Below are positions 27,850-37,777 of a DNA stretch of 64,000 nucleotides, piece after piece. The notes beneath the pieces were generated by a model. It was not told where the DNA came from. It saw only the letters and a list, made by a program, of their open reading frames with translations, and searched no databases. This DNA is from Microbacterium ureisolvens (GTDB lineage: Bacteria > Actinomycetota > Actinomycetes > Actinomycetales > Microbacteriaceae), in NCBI RefSeq assembly GCF_015278315.1, contig NZ_JADIJE010000003.1, positions 372,001-436,000 on the forward strand, written 5' to 3'. The position numbers and the translations under genes are program-made. Position 1 is the stretch's first letter; each line of letters opens with the position of its first letter.

Positions 27850-28344
27850 ATGAGACCGCAGCCGGATCCGGTCGCACCCGGTCAGGAGTCCGTGTGGGAT
27901 TACCCGCGCCCGCCGCGCATCGAGAAGATCGCGCGGCGCGTGCGCATCGAGCTCGGCGGCGAGACCATCGTCGACACCGGCGACGTCGTGCGGGTGCTCG
28001 AGACGAGCCACCCGCCCGTGTACTACCTGCCGATCGCGGACTTCGCCGCCGGCGCTCTCTCGCGGGGCGAAGGAGCATCGTTCTGCGAGTTCAAAGGCGG
28101 CGCGACCTACTTCGACGTCCGGGGCGGAGCGGAGCTGCGGCCGCGCGCGGGGTGGACCTACCCCGCCCCGGCTGCCGGTTTCGAGGCGTTGACCGGGCGG
28201 GTGGCGGTGTACGCCAGGCTGATGGATCGCTGCACCATCGACGACGTGGAGGTGGTGCCGCAGCCGGGCCGCTTCTACGGCGGCTGGATCACCCCCGACA
28301 TCGCCGGGCCGTTCAAGGGCGCGCCGGGCTCGCTCGGCTGGTGA
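27850..28344 (+). CDS. DUF427 domain protein
   Basis: Protein of 164 aa with a single DUF427 domain. DTGDVVRVLETSHPPVYYLP and FCEFKGGATYFDV are family signatures; the tail GRFYGGWITPDIAGPFKG is also typical. Structures of the family show a small beta-tent fold, but no reaction is known. ATG 27850 follows an exceptionally strong AGGAGGAGG site. TAGCCT at 27815-27820 is a possible -10, so the message would have a short leader. Confidence 0.9.
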   Translation: MRPQPDPVAPGQESVWDYPRPPRIEKIARRVRIELGGETIVDTGDVVRVLETSHPPVYYLPIADFAAGALSRGEGASFCEFKGGATYFDVRGGAELRPRAGWTYPAPAAGFEALTGRVAVYARLMDRCTIDDVEVVPQPGRFYGGWITPDIAGPFKGAPGSLGW

Positions 28345-28453
28345 CGCGGCCCCGCCGAAATCGCTCGGCCGGCGACGCGGCCACGCGGCAGGGGGTGCGG
28401 CATCCGCGCTCCGCAGGGTGAGGGATCGCACAGCGAAGTCCCAGCCGGTTCCC

Positions 28454-28482
28454 TTGTCCAGCGATATATCGGTATGTATCGT
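28454..28482 (+). promoter_or_regulatory. padR promoter with overlapping direct-repeat operator
   Basis: TTGTCC (28454-28459), a 17-base spacer and TATCGT (28477-28482) form a sigma70-like promoter, rare in its completeness here. The spacer and -10 are filled by two AT-rich 10-mers, CGATATATCG (28462-28471) and GTATGTATCG (28472-28481). The AT-rich island in GC-rich DNA and the regulator just downstream suggest autorepression. Confidence 0.65.
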
Positions 28483-28517
28483 CGGGCTATCGGCACACGC
28501 TCGTTCAGGAGGTCGTC

Positions 28518-29078
28518 ATGAGCGGTTCGTTCCAGGGATTCGGTTCTCGCCCCGGTGGTCAGGGGTCCGGTCTGCCGGGCAGTCTGTGGGATGCCATGGA
28601 CCAGTTGCGGGATGCGTTCGAGCGAGGGTTCTCGCCGCGCGTCGCGAAGGGTGATGTGCGAGCCGCCGTGCTCGCGATCCTCGCCGAGAAGCCGATGCAC
28701 GGCTACCAGATCATCCAGGAGATCGAGGCGCGCAGCGACGGCGCGTGGAAGCCGAGCCCCGGCTCGGTCTATCCCACGCTCCAGCTCCTCGCCGACGAGG
28801 GCCTGGTCGCCGCGGAGGAGTCCGGCGGCAAGAAGACGTACTCGCTCACCGAGGCGGGCCGGGCGGCAGCCGCCGCGGCGGAAGGCCAGTCGGCGCCGTG
28901 GGAGTCCGCGGGTTCCCGCGACTCCGGACGCACCACCGCGCTCCCCAAAGCCGGCGCGAAGCTCGCGCAGGCGGCCGCGACGGTCGGCCGCAGCGGCACG
29001 CCCGAGCAGGTGGCCGAGGCCGTCGAGGTGCTGGACGAGGCGCGGCGTAAGCTCTACTCGATCCTGGCTCAGGACTGA
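28518..29078 (+). CDS. PadR family transcriptional regulator
   Basis: Regulator of 186 aa. The N-terminal ~40 residues are Gly/Phe-rich, then the PadR winged helix runs about 45-115: AVLAILAEKPMHGYQIIQEIE, PSPGSVYPTLQLL and the wing GKKTYSLTEAG. The C-terminal helices (AEAVEVLDEARRKLYSIL) should dimerise. ATG 28518 follows CAGGAGG. PadR proteins usually repress efflux pumps or membrane-stress genes. No such pump is adjacent; the next gene on the strand is an ABC1 kinase. The promoter carries a likely self-operator. Confidence 0.9.
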   Translation: MSGSFQGFGSRPGGQGSGLPGSLWDAMDQLRDAFERGFSPRVAKGDVRAAVLAILAEKPMHGYQIIQEIEARSDGAWKPSPGSVYPTLQLLADEGLVAAEESGGKKTYSLTEAGRAAAAAAEGQSAPWESAGSRDSGRTTALPKAGAKLAQAAATVGRSGTPEQVAEAVEVLDEARRKLYSILAQD

Positions 29079-29200
29079 CGCGCCGGCGTGCCGGCGGACG
29101 CCGTCGGCCCGGGCTCGCAGGTTCGGCGGGGCGCACGATCCCGGGCGACCGGGATCGCGAGCGCCCCCAGTCCGCTGATCAGCATCGCCTAGGAGCTTCG

Positions 29201-30925
<1,725 letters not shown>

Positions 30926-30990
30926 CCGAACCCGCCCCGCCCGGCCGACGCTCACCCGCTACGGTGGCACCAGGAACTCGGCCTTCGGGG

Positions 30991-31644
30991 GTGCGTGTGG
31001 TCTGGTGGGCGATCGTGCGGGGTGCCGACCTGCTGGTGCAGCTCACGCTCAGCTGGATCGGGCTTGTCATCTTCCTCGCCGACGACGATGAGGCCATCGT
31101 CGATCTGCTCACGCTGTGGTGTCTGATCGGGGGCCTCTACTGGCTCGCATCCGTCATCGCCGTCGGCATCAGCGTGCGTCGCGCGAAGACGGCCGCCCCG
31201 CGCTGGATCGCGCGGCTCGACCTGCATCCGATCGTCGCGGTCATCACCGTGACGGCGACGTTCTTCGCCAGCATCGTGGGGCTCGCCGCGGCCGTCGAGC
31301 TCCTGGTGCTGCGTAACGACCCGGGTTGGGCGGGCTGGGTGGAGGGCGTGGGCGTGTCCGCGATGCTGCTGTCGTGGGCGCTGTTCCACTGGGGCTTCGC
31401 GCGGATCTACGACCGCAGGTACCGCCTCGCCCCCGAGCCTCCGCTCCTCTTCCCCGGCACGGCCGAGCCGCGGCTCGCAGACTTCGCGTACCTCTCGTTC
31501 ACGAACGCCACCAACTTCTCCGTGTCGGACGTGCAGGTGCTCACGACGCGCATGCGCTGGACGATCGTCTGGCACACGACGATCAGCTTCTTCCTCAACG
31601 CGCTCATCATCGTGCTCGCCTTCAGCACGATCATCAACGCCTGA
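30991..31644 (+). CDS. DUF1345 family membrane protein
   Basis: Membrane protein of 217 aa with about five helices. The C-terminal half has FAYLSFTNATNFSVSDVQVLTTRMRW, the signature of DUF1345. GTG 30991 is chosen because the hydrophobic N-terminus begins directly after it; a TACGGT box at 30960-30965 could give a 20-25-base leader. GTG 30997 is an alternative start. It lies 65 bases after the ABC1 kinase and may be partly co-transcribed. Function unknown. Confidence 0.85.
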   Translation: MRVVWWAIVRGADLLVQLTLSWIGLVIFLADDDEAIVDLLTLWCLIGGLYWLASVIAVGISVRRAKTAAPRWIARLDLHPIVAVITVTATFFASIVGLAAAVELLVLRNDPGWAGWVEGVGVSAMLLSWALFHWGFARIYDRRYRLAPEPPLLFPGTAEPRLADFAYLSFTNATNFSVSDVQVLTTRMRWTIVWHTTISFFLNALIIVLAFSTIINA

Positions 31645-31698
31645 CGCGAGGGCGGACGGATGCCGCGGCCGCCGCCGTCCGGCACGCCGCAGCGCGAC

Positions 31699-32352
31699 TC
31701 AGCCCGCGGGCGAGAACCCGCCGTCGTCGTCGGGCCGGGCGGTGATGACCGGCTCGATGTCGAGCGTCAGGTCGATGATCATCCGCAGCAGACCGCCCAG
31801 CGTCGTCGATCGCAGGAGCGCGTAGCGATCCAGCTCGCCCAGCGGCGCCAGCGCGGCCAGCTGCCAGGCGGCCTCGACGGGGTCCTCCGACAGCGGGCTG
31901 TCGGCATCCCACCGCACGGTCTCCAGCGCGTACGCGTCGCCGGTCGAGGCCCGCGCCACGACACGGCGCACGATCGCCTCCGCCTCGACCCGCAGCGCCG
32001 AGAGCGCCTCGTCCCACTCGAGCGCCGGCATCGCGCTGATCCGCGCGACCGGGTGCGGGTCGTCGTCGAGCCACTCGGTCACCTCGAACCGCTCGTCCCC
32101 GACCGCGATGGCGTACATCGCCTCGGACGCGGCGTCGACGCGCACCAGGCGCGCGAAGGTGCCGATGCCGTTGCGCTCCTCGCCACCGCCCACCTCGCGG
32201 CCCCGCTCGATGAGCACCACGCCGAAGCGGGGATCCTCAGCGTCCAGGAGCCTGCCGAGCATCGTGAGGTAGCGGGGCTCGAAGATGCGCACGAACAGCG
32301 GTGTGTACGGGAACAGCACGCTGCCGAGGGGGAACATCGCGACTTCGCGCAT
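31699..32352 (-). CDS. LON N-terminal substrate-binding domain protein
   Basis: Protein of 217 aa consisting only of a Lon substrate-binding (PUA-like) domain plus a helical tail. MFPLGSVLFPYTPLFVRIFEPRY is the typical start, followed by GVVLIERG and the helix near 145-200. There is no AAA+ or protease domain, so it is not a Lon fragment but the free-standing family that may bind misfolded or specific proteins. It is convergent with DUF1345 and divergent from the SDR. ATG 32352 opens the canonical N-terminus. Confidence 0.9.
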   Translation of the reverse strand: MREVAMFPLGSVLFPYTPLFVRIFEPRYLTMLGRLLDAEDPRFGVVLIERGREVGGGEERNGIGTFARLVRVDAASEAMYAIAVGDERFEVTEWLDDDPHPVARISAMPALEWDEALSALRVEAEAIVRRVVARASTGDAYALETVRWDADSPLSEDPVEAAWQLAALAPLGELDRYALLRSTTLGGLLRMIIDLTLDIEPVITARPDDDGGFSPAG

Positions 32353-32446
32353 GCTCCCCAGTCAAGCACGCGTGCGCGCCCTAACGGCTGGTCGACGTCG
32401 GCGCAACCCCGTCACCGCTTCGGTCAGCCCTGCCTAGCGTGGCGGC

Positions 32447-33352
32447 ATGGGCAGTGAAAAGCGAGATCAGTACACATTCACCAACCCCGCGGAGCTGTAC
32501 GCGGACTTCGACCCGAAGAAGCAGCACCAGCCCGAGCCGGGTCTGGACGCCGAGCTCGAGCCGAAGGCCGACCTCGGTGAGGACACCTATCGGGGCACCG
32601 GACGCCTCACCGGGCGCAAGGCACTCATCACCGGCGCCGACTCGGGCATCGGCGCCGCCACCGCCATCGCGTTCGCCCGCGAGGGCGCCGACGTGGCGAT
32701 GTCGTACCTGCCCGACGAGGAGAAGGACGCCCAGCGCATCGCCGGCATCCTGCGGGACGCCGGCGTCACCGTCGTGACGCTGCCGGGAGACCTCCGCGAC
32801 CCGGCGTACTGCCGCGACCTCGTCGCACGCACCGTCGACGGGCTCGGCGGCCTCGACATCGTCGTGAACAACGGCGGCAAGCAGATCTTCAACGAGGATC
32901 TCGCGACGCTGGAGGACCAGCAGTTCGACGACACCTTCAAGACCAACGTCTACGCCATGTTCTGGATCACCAAGGCCGCGCTGGCGCACCTGAAGCCGGG
33001 GGCGACGATCATCAACACCACGTCGATCCAGGCCTATCAGCCGTCGGAGATCCTGGTGGACTACGCCTCGACGAAAGCGACGATCAACGCGTTCACCAAG
33101 GCGCTCGCGCAGCAGCTCGCGCCGAAGGGCATCCGTGTCAACGCCGTCGCGCCGGGACCGATCTGGACACCGCTGCAGGTGACCGACGGGCAGCCGCAGG
33201 AGAAGATCGAGTCGTTCGGCGAGCAGACGCCGATCGGGCGGGCGGGGCAGCCGGCCGAGCTCGCGCCGGCGTACGTGTTCCTCGCCTCGGCCGAGTCGAG
33301 CTACGTCCTCGGCGAGACCCTCGCGGTGACCGGCGGCTCGCCCACGCCGTAA
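32447..33352 (+). CDS. SDR family oxidoreductase (YghA-like)
   Basis: NADP-type short-chain dehydrogenase of 301 aa. A 50-residue N-terminal extension (FTNPAELYADF, DPKKQHQPEPGL) is characteristic of the YghA/general-stress subfamily. The cofactor motif TGADSGIG is at 62-69, the catalytic serine in NTTSIQAY and YASTK near 205-209. It probably reduces aldehydes or ketones under stress. ATG 32447 is six bases after TAGCGT (32435-32440), consistent with a leaderless message. Monocistronic; a short GCCCCG/CGGGGC palindrome (33365-33376) follows it. Confidence 0.9.
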   Translation: MGSEKRDQYTFTNPAELYADFDPKKQHQPEPGLDAELEPKADLGEDTYRGTGRLTGRKALITGADSGIGAATAIAFAREGADVAMSYLPDEEKDAQRIAGILRDAGVTVVTLPGDLRDPAYCRDLVARTVDGLGGLDIVVNNGGKQIFNEDLATLEDQQFDDTFKTNVYAMFWITKAALAHLKPGATIINTTSIQAYQPSEILVDYASTKATINAFTKALAQQLAPKGIRVNAVAPGPIWTPLQVTDGQPQEKIESFGEQTPIGRAGQPAELAPAYVFLASAESSYVLGETLAVTGGSPTP

Positions 33353-33364
33353 ACGGCCGCTGTC

Positions 33365-33376
33365 GCCCCGCGGGGC
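33365..33376. terminator. Short GC palindrome after the SDR gene
   Basis: GCCCCGCGGGGC is a perfect 12-base palindrome 13 bases past the SDR stop. It has no loop and no T tract, so its terminator role is only a guess from position. Confidence 0.3.
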
Positions 33377-33519
33377 GTGCGGATCTCGGTGAACCTCGCT
33401 TCAGCCTCGGGGCGGCGCGCGGTGCGGATCCCATGCCCTGCGGGTGCCGACGGCTCCCTAGACTTCGAACACGGGCGCCCGCGCGCGGCGCGTCCCTCGC
33501 GCACGGATGGAGGAGCGGA

Positions 33520-34611
33520 ATGCAGCTCGGAATGGTGGGACTCGGCCGGATGGGCGGCAACATCGTCCGCCGCCTGATGCGGGACGGCCACGAATGCGTC
33601 GTCTACGACGTCAGCGCAGACGCCGTCGCCGGCCTCGCGGATGAAGGGGCGGTGGGTGCCGACAGCCTCGCCGACCTCGTGGCGAAGCTCGAGGCGCCCC
33701 GGGCCGTGTGGCTCATGATCCCCGCAGGCCTCACCGGCAAGGTCGTCGACGAGGTGGCCGCTCTGCTGGAGTCCGGCGACATCATCATCGACGGCGGCAA
33801 CTCGAACTACCGCGACGACGTACGACGCGCGGCCGCCCTCGACGGCAGCGGCATCCACTACGTCGATGTGGGCACCAGCGGCGGCGTGTTCGGCCTCGAG
33901 CGCGGCTACTGCCTGATGGTCGGCGGTCACGAGGAGGCCTTCCGCCAGATCGAGCCGGTCCTTCGGACCATCGCTCCCGGCAGCGGAGAAGTCGGGCGCA
34001 CGCCGGGCCGCTCGGGAGACTTCGCACCCGAGGAGCTCGGCTACCTGCACTGCGGGCCGTCCGGTGCCGGCCACTTCGTCAAGATGGTGCACAACGGCAT
34101 CGAGTACGGCGTGATGGCCGCGCTCGCCGAGGGGCTCAACATCCTCGAGCACGCCGACGCGGGCATCCTCGAGGCGGAGCACTCGGCGGAGGTCGCACCC
34201 CTCGAGGAACCGGAGTTCTACCAGTTCACGATCGACACCCCCAAGGTCGCGGAGCTGTGGCGCCGCGGATCGGTGATCTCGTCGTGGCTGCTCGACCTCA
34301 CCGCGGCGGCGCTCCAGGGCAACCCCACCCTCGAGGGTCTCGCCGGTCGCGTCTCGGACTCGGGGGAGGGGCGCTGGACGGTGAAGGCCGCCGTCGACAC
34401 GGGGGTTCCGGTGCCGGTGCTCGCCGCGTCCCTGTTCGAGCGGTTCGCCTCGCGTGACGAGGACCACTTCGCGAACCAGGTGCTCTCGGCGATGAGGCTG
34501 CAGTTCGGCGGTCACCAGGAGCTCCCCGCGGGCGACGTGCTCGAGGCGGGCGGCCGCAAGGCCGAGTCCGCTCCCGACGGACAGTCGCGCACGGCCGAAG
34601 AAGCCTCGTGA
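33520..34611 (+). CDS. 6-phosphogluconate dehydrogenase, decarboxylating, short form
   Basis: Oxidises 6-phosphogluconate to ribulose 5-phosphate in the pentose phosphate pathway. At 363 aa it matches the short YqeC/GndA-like type rather than the ~470-residue enzyme. GLGRMGGN at 8-14 binds the cofactor, DGGNSNYRD and GTSGGVFGLERGY line the site, and the catalytic lysine is in GHFVKMVHNG near 188. Short-form enzymes often prefer NAD. ATG 33520 follows GGAGG. The last codons (EEAS) and stop lie in the first unit of a 17-bp tandem repeat shared with the next gene. Confidence 0.9.
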   Translation: MQLGMVGLGRMGGNIVRRLMRDGHECVVYDVSADAVAGLADEGAVGADSLADLVAKLEAPRAVWLMIPAGLTGKVVDEVAALLESGDIIIDGGNSNYRDDVRRAAALDGSGIHYVDVGTSGGVFGLERGYCLMVGGHEEAFRQIEPVLRTIAPGSGEVGRTPGRSGDFAPEELGYLHCGPSGAGHFVKMVHNGIEYGVMAALAEGLNILEHADAGILEAEHSAEVAPLEEPEFYQFTIDTPKVAELWRRGSVISSWLLDLTAAALQGNPTLEGLAGRVSDSGEGRWTVKAAVDTGVPVPVLAASLFERFASRDEDHFANQVLSAMRLQFGGHQELPAGDVLEAGGRKAESAPDGQSRTAEEAS

Positions 34612-34664
34612 CGGAAGAAGCCTCGTGACGGACGACGCCTCGCGGCGGAAGACGCCTCGCGACG
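34597..34664 (+). repeat. 17-bp tandem repeat spanning a stop and the next start
   Basis: Four units (34597-34613, 34614-34630, 34631-34647, 34648-34664); the first two are identical GAAGAAGCCTCGTGACG and the others differ by two to four bases. Unit 1 carries the 6-phosphogluconate dehydrogenase TGA and unit 2 the GTG of the GyrI-like gene. Because 17 is not a multiple of three, each unit shifts the frame. Confidence 0.9.
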
Positions 34665-35305
34665 GAGGCCCTGAAGCGACCAAGGCCGACCTCAAGCGGT
34701 CGGTCGCGGCCTACACGGCCCCGCGCGGATCGTTCGAGGTCGTCGACGTGCCGCCGCTGCGCTACCTCATGGTCGACGGCCACGGCGATCCGAACACGTC
34801 CGACGCCTACGGCGAGGCGGTGGCGGCCGTCTTCGGGGTGGCGTACAAGCTCAAGTTCCTCAGTAAGCGCGAACTCGGCCGCGACTACGTCGTCATGCCC
34901 CTTGAAGGGCTGTGGTGGTCGGACGACATGGCGACCTTCACCACCGATCGCGACAAGTCGCGGTGGAGCTGGACGATGATGAGCCTCGTCCCCGAGTGGC
35001 TCGATGAAGAACACGTCGAGCGGGCGCGGAGCGAGGCGGCGGCGAAGGGCGGGCCTGCGGCCATCGAGAGGCTGCGGCTGAGCGAGCTCGTCGAGGGCCT
35101 GTCGGTGCAGACGCTGCACCTCGGCTCCTACGACGACGAGGCTCCGGTGCTCCACGAGATGCACCGCGGCTTCATCCCCGAGCAGGGTCTGCGCATGCGG
35201 GGCCTCCACCACGAGATCTATCTCGCCGACCCCCGGCGCACCGCGCCGGAGAAGCTGCGGACGATCCTGCGCCAGCCGGTGGAGCCTCTCCCCGCCGACG
35301 GGTGA
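34625..35305 (+). CDS. GyrI-like small-molecule-binding domain protein
   Basis: Protein of 226 aa with a GyrI-like (SOUL/GyrI-fold) domain and no DNA-binding domain. FEVVDVPPLRYLMVDGHGDPN and the C-terminal HHEIYLADPRR are typical of the family, whose members bind or hydrolyse small cytotoxic molecules. GTG 34625 lies inside a 17-bp repeat only 13 bases after the previous stop, so the two genes are co-transcribed. The first 20 residues are repeat-encoded and charged. No ligand is known. Confidence 0.8.
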   Translation: MTDDASRRKTPRDGGPEATKADLKRSVAAYTAPRGSFEVVDVPPLRYLMVDGHGDPNTSDAYGEAVAAVFGVAYKLKFLSKRELGRDYVVMPLEGLWWSDDMATFTTDRDKSRWSWTMMSLVPEWLDEEHVERARSEAAAKGGPAAIERLRLSELVEGLSVQTLHLGSYDDEAPVLHEMHRGFIPEQGLRMRGLHHEIYLADPRRTAPEKLRTILRQPVEPLPADG

Positions 35306-35315
35306 GTCGCAGGCC

Positions 35316-36848
35316 TCAGGCCCGGTCGACCTCCAGCACGACGACGGCCCACGAGACCGGCGGCAGCGGGATGCGGCATCCGTCGTCCTCCAGCCGCACG
35401 TCCGCCGGAACCAGACCGACGCGGTCGGGTTCGGCCTGCGTGTTCGCCGTGCGCCGGTCGCCATCCTCGGGGACGCGGAGAAGCTCCGCCGAGCGGACTC
35501 CGCCGACAGCCAGCCCTCGCAGCTCGACGACCACCTCGTGGGACTCGTCCAGCGAGCGGTTCGCGACGAACACCGCCACGCTGCCGCCCTCCTCGTCCCA
35601 CGTCGCCGCGGCGTCGACCGCCGGCACGTCGCCGAACTTCGCGGTGGGCACCCGAGGCGAATCCACGGCCAGCCGCAGGATCCGGCCGCGCGCGTGCTGT
35701 GTTATCCGGGCGAACGGCCAGAAGATCGTCTGCCGCCACGCCGGACCGCCCTCCTCGGAGCGGATCGGCGCGATGACGTTGACGAGCTGCGCCTGGTTGG
35801 CGATGCGCACGCGGTCCCCGTGGCGCAGCAGGCTGTGCAGGAAGGTGCCGACGACCACCGCGTCGGTCACGCTGTAGGTGTCTTCGATGAGACGCGGGTG
35901 CTCGCGCCACTGCCGCGTCACCTTGTGCGGCTGGTCGTCGGTCTCGAGGCCGTGCTGGTACCAGACGTTCCACTCGTCGAACGAGATGTCGATGCGTTTG
36001 CGGTGCTTGCCCGCGGCACGCACGGCGTCGATCGTCGAGACGACGCCGTCGATGAACTCGTCCATGTCGACCGCCTCGGCCAGGAACGACGCCGCGTCGC
36101 CGTCGTACTCCTGGTAATACGCGTGCATCGAGATGTAGTCGACCTCGTCGTACGCGTGGGTGAGCACCGTGTGCTCCCACGACCCGAACGTGGGCATCTG
36201 GCGGTTGGACGATCCGACCGCGACGAGTTCGATGGTGGGATCCACCAACCGCATCGCCTTCGCGGTCTCCTGCGCCAGCCTGCCGTACTCGTGTGCCGTC
36301 TTGTGGCCGATCTGCCACGGACCGTCGAGCTCATTGCCCAGGCACCACAAGCGGATGTCGAAGGGCTCGGCGGCGCCGTTGCGCCGCCGGAGATCGGACC
36401 AGTACGTGCCTCCCGGGTGGTTCGCGTATTCGACCAGCGCCCGGGCCTCCTCGACGCCGCGGGTGCCGAGGTTGACGGCCTCCATCACCTCGACCTCTGC
36501 CTCCCGCGCCCACTCGACGAACTGGTGCAGCCCGAACGCGTTGGTCTCGATCGTGTGCCACGCGCCGTCGAGGCGCCGCGGCCGGTCATCGACCGGCCCA
36601 ACGCCGTCCTCCCACAGGTAGCCCGACACGAAGTTGCCGCCCGGGTAGCGCACGACGGTCGGACCGAGCTCCTTGACGAGCGCCAGCACGTCGCGCCGGA
36701 AACCCCGGTCGTCGGCCTCGGGGTGCCCGGGCTCAAAGATGCCGGTGTACACGCAGCGACCCATGTGCTCGACGAAAGAGCCAAACAGCCGGCGCGGCAC
36801 GTCGGTGATCGTGAAGTCGCGGTCGATGACGATGGTCGTGCGGGCCAT
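35316..36848 (-). CDS. Alpha-L-arabinofuranosidase, GH51
   Basis: Cytoplasmic exo-glycosidase of 510 aa that releases L-arabinose from arabino-oligosaccharides. The GH51 barrel is complete: RYPGGNFVSGY, acid/base E173 in CLGNELDGPW and nucleophile E292 in ISFDEWNVW; a C-terminal beta domain follows. There is no signal peptide, which fits hydrolysis after import. ATG 36848 has AGGAGA eight bases upstream. It is the last gene of a minus-strand operon with a binding protein and two permeases, which suggests that the imported sugars are arabinosides. Confidence 0.95.
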   Translation of the reverse strand: MARTTIVIDRDFTITDVPRRLFGSFVEHMGRCVYTGIFEPGHPEADDRGFRRDVLALVKELGPTVVRYPGGNFVSGYLWEDGVGPVDDRPRRLDGAWHTIETNAFGLHQFVEWAREAEVEVMEAVNLGTRGVEEARALVEYANHPGGTYWSDLRRRNGAAEPFDIRLWCLGNELDGPWQIGHKTAHEYGRLAQETAKAMRLVDPTIELVAVGSSNRQMPTFGSWEHTVLTHAYDEVDYISMHAYYQEYDGDAASFLAEAVDMDEFIDGVVSTIDAVRAAGKHRKRIDISFDEWNVWYQHGLETDDQPHKVTRQWREHPRLIEDTYSVTDAVVVGTFLHSLLRHGDRVRIANQAQLVNVIAPIRSEEGGPAWRQTIFWPFARITQHARGRILRLAVDSPRVPTAKFGDVPAVDAAATWDEEGGSVAVFVANRSLDESHEVVVELRGLAVGGVRSAELLRVPEDGDRRTANTQAEPDRVGLVPADVRLEDDGCRIPLPPVSWAVVVLEVDRA

Positions 36849-36871
36849 GATTCTCCTGTGCCGGGTCGGGC

Positions 36872-37777
36872 TCACTGGCCGCCGAAGCCGGTGGTCGCGA
36901 CGCCTTTGACGATCTGCTTCTGGAAGACGAGGAAGATGATGATGAGCGGCAGCGACGCGAGCACGGCCTGCGCCATCACCTGGGCGTACTGCACCCCGTA
37001 GGCACTGATCACCGTCTGCAGACCGACCGGCAGCGTCATCAGCAGTGTGTCGTTGATGATGAGGAACGGCCACAGGAAGTTGTTCCACGAGGTGATGAAC
37101 ACGAAGATCCCGACGGCACCGAGGATCGGCCGCGACAGCGGCACCACGACTGACCAGAAGATGCGCAGCCGCCCGGCGCCGTCCACGCGCGCGGCGTCCT
37201 CGAGCTCGATGGGGACCCCGTCGAAGAACTTCTTCAGGATGAACACCATCGCCGGCGCGACGACCTGGGGAAGGATGAGTCCCCAGGGGGTGTCGACGAG
37301 GTTGAACGTGAGCATCTGGTAGAAGAGCGGGATGATCAGCACCTGCGGCGGCACCACGATCGACGCGATCACGGCTCCGTACAGGAAGGACTTGCCGGGG
37401 AACTCCAGGCGTGAGAACGCGTAGGCGGCGAGGGCCGAGATCGCGAGGGTGATGAGCGTGATCACCGCCGAAGTCCACAGACTGTTCCACGCCCAGATGT
37501 AGACGTTCCCCTGCGACAGGATCGAGGCGAACGCCTCGGTGGAGATGCCGTTCTCGCCGATCCACGACGGCGTGCCGGACGCGGCATCCGTATCCGTCTT
37601 GAACGCGGTCGCGACCGCCCACAGGAAGGGCAGCAGCCAGCCGATCGCGAGCAGGAGCAGGGCGATGAACGCGAGCACGTTCAACGCGCTGAAGCGCCGC
37701 TCGCCCGGCAGGCGTCCGCGGCCCGGCCGCGGGCCGGCCGGTGCGACGATCGTCGACGTCTCGGTCACGGTGCTCAT
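36872..37777 (-). CDS. Carbohydrate ABC transporter permease, MalG-type
   Basis: Inner-membrane permease of 301 aa with six helices. The EAA loop reads IELEDAARVDGAGRLRIFW, typical of sugar CUT1 transporters. A Pro/Arg-rich cytoplasmic N-terminus precedes the first helix. ATG 37777 overlaps the stop of the preceding permease. No ATPase is encoded in the operon, so a shared MsmK-type ATPase elsewhere in the genome must energise it. Confidence 0.92.
   Translation of the reverse strand: MSTVTETSTIVAPAGPRPGRGRLPGERRFSALNVLAFIALLLLAIGWLLPFLWAVATAFKTDTDAASGTPSWIGENGISTEAFASILSQGNVYIWAWNSLWTSAVITLITLAISALAAYAFSRLEFPGKSFLYGAVIASIVVPPQVLIIPLFYQMLTFNLVDTPWGLILPQVVAPAMVFILKKFFDGVPIELEDAARVDGAGRLRIFWSVVVPLSRPILGAVGIFVFITSWNNFLWPFLIINDTLLMTLPVGLQTVISAYGVQYAQVMAQAVLASLPLIIIFLVFQKQIVKGVATTGFGGQ

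Noticed and set aside
31658..31680. Isolated GGATGCCGC half-motifs (also near 1547, 18448, 41470, 63016) as insertion or attachment sites
   Set aside because: Half-copies lack target duplications and occur in ordinary coding DNA; likely the decayed or codon-driven form of the hairpin motif.
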